Shown one piece after another: positions 26,126-34,100 of a stretch of DNA of 46,335 nucleotides. The notes beneath the pieces are model-generated. The model ran no database searches and was not told the DNA's origin. It worked only from the letters and a program-made list of their open reading frames with translations. A program made the translations under genes and the position numbers. The DNA lies in NCBI GenBank assembly GCA_023423775.1, contig JAFAEZ010000191.1:1-46335 (forward strand). The letters run 5' to 3'. Positions within the stretch are counted from its first letter, which is position 1. Each line of letters begins with the position of its first letter. Source of the DNA: Pseudomonadota bacterium. GTDB lineage: Bacteria > Pseudomonadota > Alphaproteobacteria > Sphingomonadales > Sphingomonadaceae.

Positions 26126-27124
26126 TCAATTCATCAGATTGTCGGAGATCGCGCAGGCCGCCGGGCCGAGGATGACGATGAACAGCACCGGCAGGATGAA
26201 CAGGATCAACGGCACGGTCATGATCGCGGGCAGGCGGGCGGCCTTTTCCTCGGCGCGCATCATGCGCTCGTTGCGGAACTCGGCCGAGAGCACCCGCAGG
26301 GCGCTGGCCAGCGGGGTGCCGTATTTCTCGGTCTGGATCATCGTCGTGACGACGCCGCGGATCGATTCGAGGTCGATGCGCCGGGCGAGATTTTCGAACG
26401 CCGAACGGCGGTCGGTCAGGAAGCCCAGTTCGATCGACGTCAGAGCGAATTCGTCGCCGAGCTCGGGATAGGCGCGGCCGAGCTCGCGGGCGACGCGGCT
26501 GAAAGCAGCGTCGACGGTGAGGCCGGCCTCGGCGCAGATCACGAGCAGGTCGAGCGCGTCGGGAAGGCCCTTACGGATCGCCGCGGTACGCTTGTCGATC
26601 TTGTTCTTGAGCCAAAGGTCGGGCGCCTTGTAGCTCAGCAGGAGCGTGCCGGCGCACAGGCCATATTTCTTCAACGCCGACCAATCCGGGAAATAGTCCA
26701 CGCCGTAAACGAGGATCAGGATGCCGGTGCCGAATACCAGGGGCATCAGGAAACGTGCGAAGATGACGACGAAGGCGAGGTCCTTGGAACGGATGCCGGC
26801 CTGCATCAGGCGCGTCTGCGCCTTCTCGACCTGCTCGTCCTGGAGCATCTTCAGGGAGCCGAGGATGCTGCGGACCTTGTCCGCCGCCTCGTTCTTGTTG
26901 GTGATCTTCTTGCGGCGCTTGGAGGTCGAGGCGACGATGCCCGCCTTCAATTGCTCGCGGCGCTCGTTCAGCGCCTTGACGCGCTTGGCCATCGGATCGC
27001 GCACCGTGGTGGCGGTGTAGATGGCGACGAGCACGGCGAAGGTGGCGATGGCCGACAGCGCCGTTGCCACCATCATGACGTCGACGCCGAGCAGGGTAGG
27101 GCCGGTCGGAGGGGTAGAGGTCAT
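26126..27124 (-). CDS. tadC: Tad pilus inner-membrane platform protein TadC (T2SS-F family)
   Basis: A 332-residue type II secretion F-domain protein. It starts with a membrane span, then a basic cytosolic stretch (ASTSKRRKKITNKNEA), and a T2SS-F domain in the second half (AIRKGLPDALDLLVICAEAG, LTVDAAFSRVARELG, SIRGVVTTMIQTEKYG) with C-terminal spans (VPLILFILPVLFIVIL). With TadB it forms the inner-membrane platform that couples the ATPase to pilin assembly. It is the last Tad gene here, 12 bp after tadB. Confidence 0.92.
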   Translation of the reverse strand: MTSTPPTGPTLLGVDVMMVATALSAIATFAVLVAIYTATTVRDPMAKRVKALNERREQLKAGIVASTSKRRKKITNKNEAADKVRSILGSLKMLQDEQVEKAQTRLMQAGIRSKDLAFVVIFARFLMPLVFGTGILILVYGVDYFPDWSALKKYGLCAGTLLLSYKAPDLWLKNKIDKRTAAIRKGLPDALDLLVICAEAGLTVDAAFSRVARELGRAYPELGDEFALTSIELGFLTDRRSAFENLARRIDLESIRGVVTTMIQTEKYGTPLASALRVLSAEFRNERMMRAEEKAARLPAIMTVPLILFILPVLFIVILGPAACAISDNLMN

Positions 27125-27136
27125 GTCCGCGCGCCC

Positions 27137-28108
27137 CTAAATCTCGAAGTTGATCATCTTGGCCATGATCATGGCGCCGAAGCTCATCCAGACCATGCCG
27201 CCGAGCCCGGCGACGATCAGCCGCTGGTCGGTGAAGAACTGGCCCATATAGGTCGGATTCACCATCATAATCAGCAGGAACACGATGAAGGGCAAAGAGC
27301 CGATGATGTAGGCCGACGCCTTGGACTCGGACGACATCGCCTTGATCTTGAGCTTCATCTGCGCGCGCTTGCGCAGCACGTCGGCCAGGTTGGCGAGCGT
27401 CTCGGCGAGGTTGCCGCCGGTCTCGCGCTGAATGGCGAGCGTGATCACGAAAAACTGGAATTCGGGCGTGCCGAGGCGGTCGGCGGCTTCCTGGAGCGCC
27501 GCTTCCATCGTGCGGCCGATCCGCATCTTGTCCGAAACCGCCTGGAACTCGACCGAAACGGGTCCCGGTATTTCGGACGCGACGATGCCGATCGTTTCGG
27601 AGATCGGCAGGCCCGAGCGAAGGCCGCGCACCATCAATTCGATCGCATCGGGGAAGCGAGCGGTGAACTTCGCGATGCGGCGCTGGATCATGCGGCCGAT
27701 GACGAAATGGGGCAGGCCGACGCCCGCGAACAGGCCGGCGAACAGGCCGAGCAGAAGCGGAGCTCCGCGCAGCACGAGCAGGCTGCCGACGACGACCGCG
27801 ATGCCGACGGAGACCATTGCATATTGGCCGATCGACCAATCGTGGCCGGTCTGCTCGATGCGCTTGCGCAGCAGAGCGGGATTGGGGATCAGGCGCTGGG
27901 CGATGCCGTCCATGCGCGTCGACCCTCCCCCCATCAGCTTCTTGAGCTGGACTTGCTGGGTGACTTCGGCGGATTTGCTATGGCGCTCCTTGAGCTGGTC
28001 GAGGCGGCGGTTCTGCGCCTTGGCCACCGACGGACCGGCAAAGGCGAAATAGGCGAGCGCAAGCGTGCCCAGCATCCCGGCCATCATCGCGATCATCGGC
28101 ACCATCAT
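27137..28108 (-). CDS. tadB: Tad pilus inner-membrane platform protein TadB (T2SS-F family)
   Basis: A 323-residue partner of TadC. An N-terminal membrane span (MMVPMIAMMAGMLGTLALAY) is followed by a basic helix (KAQNRRLDQLKERHSK), two central spans, and the F domain (FPDAIELMVRGLRSGLPISE, FFVITLAIQRETGGNLAETL). The final spans end near residue 320. GAAGGG lies 7 nt before the ATG. It follows cpaE by only 37 bp; in canonical loci cpaF lies in this place. Confidence 0.92.
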   Translation of the reverse strand: MMVPMIAMMAGMLGTLALAYFAFAGPSVAKAQNRRLDQLKERHSKSAEVTQQVQLKKLMGGGSTRMDGIAQRLIPNPALLRKRIEQTGHDWSIGQYAMVSVGIAVVVGSLLVLRGAPLLLGLFAGLFAGVGLPHFVIGRMIQRRIAKFTARFPDAIELMVRGLRSGLPISETIGIVASEIPGPVSVEFQAVSDKMRIGRTMEAALQEAADRLGTPEFQFFVITLAIQRETGGNLAETLANLADVLRKRAQMKLKIKAMSSESKASAYIIGSLPFIVFLLIMMVNPTYMGQFFTDQRLIVAGLGGMVWMSFGAMIMAKMINFEI

Positions 28109-28145
28109 CTACCGCCCTTCACTCGTGTCGCGCGTTTGCGGAGGT

Positions 28146-29426
28146 TCAAGCCGTGGCTTTCGCCGGCTTCTTCGCAACCAAGCCCTTCAGGTTGAGCTTG
28201 CCGAGCAAAGAGACGCCCGACGAACTGCTCTCCGCGACGTCTTCGTTGCCGTCGACCGCCGACACCGTCATGTTGCAGAGCTTCCCGAACGGTTGCGCGA
28301 TCTTGGCCCCGCCGGCGCCCTTGACGAGCGGCTGGCCAAGCTTGGCGGCGTTGGTGGCGGCCTTGAGGTCGAACGGGATGACGATATCGACCGCGCGTTC
28401 GATCGACTTCTCGAAATCCTTGCGGTTGATCTCCTGGATACCGGGCGCGACCTTGTTGGCGACGACGACCACCCGCGCCTGGGGCGCATTGGCCTTCAGC
28501 CACGAAAGGATGCGGATGGCATCGCGCGTGGCCGCCAGCGTGAGATCCACGACCAGGACCGCGACATGGGCGTCGTTCAAAAGGTGGGGATGCTGGACCA
28601 GCATAGAGCGCGGCAGATCAATGATCGTGGTCTCGAACGCGGCCCGCATTTCCTCCAGCAACTGGAAGAAGGCCGATCCGTCGGTCAGCAAAGGCTGGTT
28701 GATCGGCGCTTCGGCCGAGAGCACGCTGAGGCGGTCGTTGGCGCGAACCATCGCACGCTCGATGAACAGGCCATCGATGCGGCTCGGATTCTCGATCGCG
28801 TCGGTCAGACCGCGGCCGGGCTCGAGATCGAGCGACAGCGCGCCGGTGCCGAAATGGACGTCGAGATCGAGCAGGGCGGTCGAACGGTTGACCTTGTCGC
28901 CCATCATCCAGGCCATGGAGGAGGCGACGGTGGACGCGCCGACGCCGCCGCGGGCGCCGATCACCGCGGCCACGACATGCGGGCGCTCCATCGAGGGTTC
29001 GTTGGTGCGCGGGCCGGAAATGGTCATCTGCGCATGGGCGAAGGCGTCGCGGACCTGATCGGGCGTGAACGGCTTCAGCAGATAATCCTGGATGCCGCTG
29101 GCGACGAGGTCGCGATAGAGGCGGACATCGTTCACCTGGCCGGCGGCGATCACGACCGTGCCGGGCTCGCAGACCTCGGCGAGGGCGTTGATGTCGTTGA
29201 GCGGATCGCCGGATTCTGAGAGATCGACGAACAGGATGTTCGGGCTCGCCGACACCGAGAGCGACTGGACCGCATTGCGCAGGCCGCCCTTGTTCACCTT
29301 CTCCGGCGCCCAGCCATGCTCGACGGCGATCGGACGGAGGATCTCCGCCGTCGCGTCGTCGCAGACAAAGGCGGTGAAGGGATCGCGCAGGCCGCCCGAG
29401 CGGCCATTATGGAAAGGAGCGTTCAT
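28146..29426 (-). CDS. cpaE: Pilus assembly protein CpaE/TadZ (receiver-like plus MinD-like ATPase)
   Basis: A 426-residue protein that places the Tad machine at its site in the cell. Residues about 15-135 form an atypical receiver-like domain (FVCDDATAEILRPIA, ILFVDLSESGDPL, GIQDYLLKPFTPDQV). Residues about 150-400 are a ParA/MinD-type domain with a P-loop variant GARGGVGAST (157-166): Arg replaces the signature lysine and Ala replaces the P-loop lysine, as in other alphaproteobacterial CpaE proteins. The ATG is chosen at the cpaD stop (TGATG overlap); upstream codons belong to cpaD. Confidence 0.92.
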   Translation of the reverse strand: MNAPFHNGRSGGLRDPFTAFVCDDATAEILRPIAVEHGWAPEKVNKGGLRNAVQSLSVSASPNILFVDLSESGDPLNDINALAEVCEPGTVVIAAGQVNDVRLYRDLVASGIQDYLLKPFTPDQVRDAFAHAQMTISGPRTNEPSMERPHVVAAVIGARGGVGASTVASSMAWMMGDKVNRSTALLDLDVHFGTGALSLDLEPGRGLTDAIENPSRIDGLFIERAMVRANDRLSVLSAEAPINQPLLTDGSAFFQLLEEMRAAFETTIIDLPRSMLVQHPHLLNDAHVAVLVVDLTLAATRDAIRILSWLKANAPQARVVVVANKVAPGIQEINRKDFEKSIERAVDIVIPFDLKAATNAAKLGQPLVKGAGGAKIAQPFGKLCNMTVSAVDGNEDVAESSSSGVSLLGKLNLKGLVAKKPAKATA

Positions 29427-30085
29427 CAGTTGCCTTCCACCTTTTCGACCTTGATCGCGCCGTCGGTGCCGCTGGGCTTCCTGTCGCGGAAGACCTTGAC
29501 CGTCTTCGAATAGGTTGCGGCATCGGTGCCGCCCACGGAGGTCTGGCCGCGGACGAGATCGGTCGGGTCGGCGATCATCGCCGCGAGGTTGCTGTTGGTC
29601 GCGCAGCCGAAATTGGGCGAGGTCGTGACGCGGGCGCCGATCTCTTCCGAATTCCATTGCGGGCAATCGGGGACGCTGGCCGTCATGCGGCTAACGACGA
29701 CGCGGACCGCGCCGGACTGCGGCCGGCCGGCGGTCACCGGTGCGCCGTCGCTGAGCAGCAGGCCATAGGAACCGGCGACGCGCGCGATCGCGTCGCGGCT
29801 GGCCGGGTCGACGTAGCTAGAGCCGGTGTCGATCGAAACCCGGTCGCCGTAGCCGAGGCCGAGCGAGTCGAACCAGTCGCCGAGGCGGCCGAGTTCGTCG
29901 GGAGCAACGCCGCCGCCCGCGCCCAGATCGAGCACGTAATCGGTGCGCTGCACGACCGGCTGGTTCACCGAGTAGAGGCTCGGATTATAATGGGCGGACA
30001 ATCCGTTCGTGGCCGGCTCGTGCACGCAGGCGCCGAGGGAGATGCCGAGAACGAGCAGGGCGGCGGATGATTTCACGGATGCCAT
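29426..30085 (-). CDS. cpaD: Pilus assembly lipoprotein CpaD
   Basis: A 219-residue outer-membrane lipoprotein with lipobox LGAC (C20). Conserved CpaD features are TDYVLDLGAGGGVAPDEL, a peptidoglycan-interaction-like region (DPASRDAIARVAGSYG), VRVVVSRMTASVPDCPQW and NFGCATNSNLAAMIADPTDL with RGQT. It is thought to help secretin assembly in the outer membrane. AGGA lies just before the ATG. It sits between cpaC and cpaE, with a one-base overlap of its stop with the cpaE start. Confidence 0.93.
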   Translation of the reverse strand: MASVKSSAALLVLGISLGACVHEPATNGLSAHYNPSLYSVNQPVVQRTDYVLDLGAGGGVAPDELGRLGDWFDSLGLGYGDRVSIDTGSSYVDPASRDAIARVAGSYGLLLSDGAPVTAGRPQSGAVRVVVSRMTASVPDCPQWNSEEIGARVTTSPNFGCATNSNLAAMIADPTDLVRGQTSVGGTDAATYSKTVKVFRDRKPSGTDGAIKVEKVEGN

Positions 30086-30104
30086 GTTCCTATCCTCTCG
30101 ACGA

Positions 30105-31604
30105 TCAGAAGCTGAAGCCGGGCTTGGCCGACGCGGCCGCCGGACGGTTGTCGGCCTGGCGGGTCGGCGCAGCCTGGGGAGCCTGCGCCGGCACGGCCGC
30201 CGCAATGCCGGGGGTCACCGTGCGGGGACCGGCGACCGAAGCCACCGGCCGTTCCTCGCCGCTGCGACCGGCGTTGCGCTGATCGATGAACACGCGGCGC
30301 GGTTCGTTCGACAGGCGATAGCCGTCGGTCGGAAGCGCGATCTGCGAAGCATGAGTCGGCTTCACCAGATAGGGCGTGACGACGATGACGAGCTCGGTCT
30401 CGTTGCGGCGGAAGCTGGACGACCGGAACAGGCTGCCGAGGATCGGAATGTCGCCGAGCAGCGGAGTCTTTTCGACGGCGTTGTTGCCGGTGTTGCGCAG
30501 CAGGCCGGCGAGCATCAGGCTCTGCCCCGAACCCAGCTCGACCGTCGTTTCGGTGCGCCGGGTGGTGAGAGCCGGGATCTCGATATTGTTGAGGGTGATC
30601 GCACCCTCCGAGGTGAGCTCGGACACTTCCGGCCGCACCCGCATCGCGATCCGTCCGCCATCAAGCACGACCGGCGAGAAAGCGAGGCTGACGCCATATT
30701 GCTTGAACTCGATCTGCGTACCGTTGATGCCGTTCGACGTGGCGATCGGGAACTCGCCGCCGGCGAGGAAGCTCGCGGTCTCGCCCGAAAGAGCGGTCAG
30801 CGTCGGCTCGGCGAGGATGGTGACCAGGCCGCTATTCTCGTTGAGGTCGACGGCGCCGGCCAGATTAAGACCGAATAGATTGCCGAACGCGCCCAGCGTG
30901 CCGCCGCCGTCGGGCATGAGAACCGTGCCGCTGTCATCGATGAAATCGCGGCCTCTGGCGCCGAAGAACTGGAAGCCCCCGGTCGTGTCGATCGCCTGCA
31001 GGTTGACGCCGATCTGCTTGATCAGCGAGCGGCTGACTTCGGCGATCGTGACCTTGAGCATGACCTGAAGCGGCGTCGCCGTCTTGAGGCGGCTGACGAT
31101 CTTGGGCTGGTCGCCGACGAATGCCTGGACGAGGCGCTCGGCTTCCTCGACGTCGCTAGGCGCCGCGACCGTGCCGGTCAGCAGGACCATGCCGTTCATC
31201 GGCGTGGCCTGGATCTGCGCCTCGGGCATCGCCAGCCGCAGCATGTCGTCGATCGAGGCCAGGTTCTGGCCGACGCGGACGCTGGTCGAATAGACGATCT
31301 TGCCGGCCTTGTTGGTGGCGAACACCGAGGTCTCGCCATTGCCCTTGCCGAACACGTAGATCTGCGTGGACGAACGGACCTGGACGTCGGCGATGGCCTC
31401 GTTGGCGACGAAGACGTCGCTGATCGGGCTGCTGAGGTTGACCAGTCGGCCGGTGCCGGCGGAGAGCAGGACCTCGCCCGACGGCTTGACGGGGGTGGGC
31501 GCAGCGCTCGCCGGCGCGGCAGTGGCGACGCCGAGACCGGCGACACACAGGGTCGCGAAGGCGGTGTTCAGCATCGCGCGCTTGATGGATTTGCTGACGA
31601 TCAT
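30105..31604 (-). CDS. cpaC: Tad pilus outer-membrane secretin CpaC (RcpA)
   Basis: A 499-residue secretin, the outer-membrane channel of the Tad system. A signal peptide (residues 1-34, ending PASA) is followed by the N-terminal pilus-specific domain (GRLVNLSSPISDVFVANEAI) and a BON-like domain (GMVLLTGTVAAPSDVEEAER). The secretin domain runs about 185-420 and includes ILAEPTLTALSGETASFLAG and the C-terminal signature PLLGDIPILGSLFRSSSFRR, then ELVIVVTPYLV. A Pro/Ala-rich tail follows. Confidence 0.95.
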   Translation of the reverse strand: MIVSKSIKRAMLNTAFATLCVAGLGVATAAPASAAPTPVKPSGEVLLSAGTGRLVNLSSPISDVFVANEAIADVQVRSSTQIYVFGKGNGETSVFATNKAGKIVYSTSVRVGQNLASIDDMLRLAMPEAQIQATPMNGMVLLTGTVAAPSDVEEAERLVQAFVGDQPKIVSRLKTATPLQVMLKVTIAEVSRSLIKQIGVNLQAIDTTGGFQFFGARGRDFIDDSGTVLMPDGGGTLGAFGNLFGLNLAGAVDLNENSGLVTILAEPTLTALSGETASFLAGGEFPIATSNGINGTQIEFKQYGVSLAFSPVVLDGGRIAMRVRPEVSELTSEGAITLNNIEIPALTTRRTETTVELGSGQSLMLAGLLRNTGNNAVEKTPLLGDIPILGSLFRSSSFRRNETELVIVVTPYLVKPTHASQIALPTDGYRLSNEPRRVFIDQRNAGRSGEERPVASVAGPRTVTPGIAAAVPAQAPQAAPTRQADNRPAAASAKPGFSF

Positions 31605-32600
31605 TTACTTGGCTCCCAACGGGACGATCGTGACTTCTTTGCCGCGGGCGACGCGAACGCTGGGCCCTGCCGGGGTGGCGAGCTCCGCGCCGGGCTGGCC
31701 GGGCGTGACCGGCTTGGCCGGGACGGTGCTGCGCTGGTAGCGCGAGACGTCGGCGCCGACGGTGAAGGTCGGGCTGGAGTCGGCGGGCTTCGAGGCGACC
31801 GCGAGCAGCATCTGCTTCTCGGTCTTGGCGTCCACGCCCTCCGGCACGTTGACCTCGCCGGAGGCGATGGCCTGCTCAAACTCCGCCGTATTGTCGGCGA
31901 TCGAGCGCAGCGACAGCGACAATTGGCCGATCGTCTGCGCGACCGCGATCTTCTCGGCGATCTTGGGCGTCGTTTCGAGCGTGACGGTCGAGCTCGCCTG
32001 GACGATCGGCTTGCCGTCTTCGCCCACCGCGCTCATGCGCTGGTCGGTGGCGAGCACGCGGACGTTGCGCAGGATCGTTTCGGAAACCTTGAGCGGGGCG
32101 CCGTCGCCGCCGCCGGTGACTTCCTGGGTCAGCATCAGGTCGACGCGGTCGCCCGGGAAGACGAAGCCGGCGACGCCGCTGGTGTTCGACACCGAGACGG
32201 TGACGGCGCGCATGCCGGGGCCGAGCGCCGCGGCGAGAAAACCGCGCTCGCCGGGCTTGATCAGCGCGCCCTGGGTGAGGGGCTGGCCGGCGGTGACCTC
32301 GTTGCGAACCACGGTGCCGATCAGGCTCGCCATATCGACGCTGCCTTCCGCGCCCTTGATGAAGTAGGCCGGCTGGACAAGACCCTCGGGCCAGACCTGG
32401 AATTTGAGCGCCGTGGCGTCGATGATGGTGCCGACGGGGAGGGCGCGGGTCGCGACCAGCACTTCGGGGCCGGCGGGGACCACAGGGGCGGCCTGCGCGG
32501 TCGGTGCCGAGGCTCCGGCAAACATGTTGCGGGCCATCAATGCGGTCACTGCGGCTACCGCAAGCGCACCGATCAGCAGCACGAGCTTTCTTACATCCAT
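31605..32600 (-). CDS. cpaB: Flp pilus assembly protein CpaB
   Basis: A 331-residue periplasmic protein anchored by an N-terminal span (KLVLLIGALAVAAVTALM). A SAF domain (EVLVATRALPVGTIIDATAL through GQPLTQGALIKPGERG) is followed by the RcpC/CpaB domain (RAVTVSVSNTSGVAGFVFPG, then DRVDLMLTQEV). It is thought to stabilise the secretin. Its stop codon abuts the cpaC start directly. Confidence 0.94.
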   Translation of the reverse strand: MDVRKLVLLIGALAVAAVTALMARNMFAGASAPTAQAAPVVPAGPEVLVATRALPVGTIIDATALKFQVWPEGLVQPAYFIKGAEGSVDMASLIGTVVRNEVTAGQPLTQGALIKPGERGFLAAALGPGMRAVTVSVSNTSGVAGFVFPGDRVDLMLTQEVTGGGDGAPLKVSETILRNVRVLATDQRMSAVGEDGKPIVQASSTVTLETTPKIAEKIAVAQTIGQLSLSLRSIADNTAEFEQAIASGEVNVPEGVDAKTEKQMLLAVASKPADSSPTFTVGADVSRYQRSTVPAKPVTPGQPGAELATPAGPSVRVARGKEVTIVPLGAK

Positions 32601-32646
32601 GACGCCAGTCGCCTCCCAATCGGGCTCAATTCAAACCCGACTTTCA

Positions 32647-33117
32647 TCAGCCAAATTGGTTAAGATATCGTTCGCCAAGCACCCAGAATCCCCCGAAGGC
32701 GATCGCGACACCGTAGGGAATCTCGAGCTTGTGCCCGGCCTTAGCCAGCCGGTGCCGGATGATCATGACGATCGTGAGCAGACCGCCGGCGAGGGACATC
32801 ACCAACAGCAGCTTGATCATCGCGAGCGGCGGCAGCCACAAAGCCAGCGCCGCGATCAGCTTGACGTCGCCACCGCCCATCGCGCCGAAGCGGAAGGCCA
32901 AGGCGAACAGCAGGAACAATATGAGGGCCATACCGAGCTGGATCGCAACGTCCGGCCAAAGCGGAAGCCCGGCGATCCACCAGAAGGGAATGGCGAGCAG
33001 CGCGATCGCGCCGTTCAGCCAGTTGGGGATCGTCCGCGTGCGCCAGTCGCCGACGATCACCGCGGCGAGAGCCACAGCGAGCAGGGCGAGCAAAATGTCC
33101 ACGGGAGCCCACATCAT
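32647..33117 (-). CDS. cpaA: A24-type prepilin peptidase CpaA
   Basis: A 156-residue polytopic membrane aspartyl protease that processes Flp-type prepilins. The two catalytic aspartates are visible in the motifs IVGDWRTRTIPNWLN (near residue 22) and GAMGGGDVKLIAAL (near residue 80). About five or six hydrophobic segments. As expected for the short Tad-type enzymes, the N-methylase domain of PilD is absent. It is the first gene of the minus-strand cpa group, with its promoter in a 47-bp divergent gap. Confidence 0.93.
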   Translation of the reverse strand: MMWAPVDILLALLAVALAAVIVGDWRTRTIPNWLNGAIALLAIPFWWIAGLPLWPDVAIQLGMALILFLLFALAFRFGAMGGGDVKLIAALALWLPPLAMIKLLLVMSLAGGLLTIVMIIRHRLAKAGHKLEIPYGVAIAFGGFWVLGERYLNQFG

Positions 33118-33158
33118 GGTTTACGGTCTAGACGCGGTTGCTTGCTAAACCGTAACCA
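33118..33158. promoter_or_regulatory. Inverted repeat in the cpaA/hydrolase divergent promoter
   Basis: TTACGGT (33121-33127) is mirrored by ACCGTAA (33149-33155); including flanks, GGTTTACGGT faces ACCGTAACC with one extra T on the left. Centre-to-centre spacing is 28 bp. The repeat nearly fills the gap between the two start codons, so a bound regulator would touch both promoters. The binding protein is unknown. Confidence 0.45.
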
Positions 33159-33164
33159 CCGCTC

Positions 33165-34100
33165 ATGAATTCGACAGTATTTGACCGGAGGGCGCACCCG
33201 GCCGGCGCAGCGTTCACATCCTGGGCGGCGCCCGACGGATGGGCTCTCCGGCGGATGGACTGGCCCCAGCCGGGGCGCGCGCCGGTTCGCGGAAGCCTCC
33301 TTTTCGCCGGCGGGCGCAGCGATTTCATCGAGAAGTATCTGGAGCCGCTGGCGCACTGGCACCAAGCGGGCTGGAACGTCACCTCATTCGACTGGCGCGG
33401 GCAGGGCGAGTCGCGCGGCGACATCCTCGGCGGCCATCTCGACAGCTTCGATGCGCTCGTCGCCGACGGCGCCGCCCTGATCGTGTCCTGGCTGGAGACC
33501 ACGCCGGGGCCGCATGCGATCGTCGCCCATTCGATGGGCGGCCATCTGATCCTGCGCATTCTCGCTGAACATAGGCCGGCTATCGACGCGGCCGTGCTGG
33601 TAGCGCCGATGATCGGCATCAACGCGCGGCCGATACCGGATCGGGTCGGCCGGTGGACTGCCCGCTTGCTGTCGGCGCTGGGCCTTTCGCGGGTCCGCGC
33701 GTGGCGGCAGAACGAGCGGCCGCACCTCCCGGGCTCGACGCGCCAGGCCTATCTCACCAGCTGCGCCGAGCGCTATTCGGACGAAGCGTGGTGGCACGAG
33801 CGCAACCCCGGCTATCAGCTCGGGCCGCCAAGCTGGAGCTGGCTCAACGCCGCCTACCAGTCGATCCACGGCCTGACCGCCGACAAGCTTGAGGCGCTCT
33901 CCACACCAGTGCTGATCCTGGGAACCGACCGCGACCGGCTGGTCAGCCCGACCGCGATCCGCAGGGCGGCGCACCTGCTGCCTCATGCCGAACTGCACAT
34001 GTTTCCGCGCGCCGCCCATGAGCTGCTGCGCGAGAGCGATCCGGTGCGTACCGAGGCGCTCGCCCGCATCGACCGCTTCCTCGACGAGCATGCGCGGTGA
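33165..34100 (+). CDS. Alpha/beta-hydrolase, lysophospholipase (Hydrolase_4) family
   Basis: A 311-residue alpha/beta-hydrolase resembling lysophospholipase/monoacylglycerol lipase (PldB-like). Landmarks are GSLLFAGGRSDFIEKYLEPL, TSFDWRGQGESRGD, the nucleophile elbow AHSMGGHLI with the catalytic serine, a lid-like middle region, and LILGTDRDRLVSP (acid) and MFPRAAHELLRE (His). No signal peptide, so likely cytoplasmic. Its stop overlaps the GTG start of the FAD oxidoreductase gene (GTGA), indicating coupling. The substrate is not evident. Confidence 0.9.
   Translation: MNSTVFDRRAHPAGAAFTSWAAPDGWALRRMDWPQPGRAPVRGSLLFAGGRSDFIEKYLEPLAHWHQAGWNVTSFDWRGQGESRGDILGGHLDSFDALVADGAALIVSWLETTPGPHAIVAHSMGGHLILRILAEHRPAIDAAVLVAPMIGINARPIPDRVGRWTARLLSALGLSRVRAWRQNERPHLPGSTRQAYLTSCAERYSDEAWWHERNPGYQLGPPSWSWLNAAYQSIHGLTADKLEALSTPVLILGTDRDRLVSPTAIRRAAHLLPHAELHMFPRAAHELLRESDPVRTEALARIDRFLDEHAR

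Noticed and set aside
28109..28145. Possible hidden or truncated cpaF between cpaE and tadB
   Set aside because: Only 37 bp are available and no remnant of the ATPase sequence is visible in any frame.
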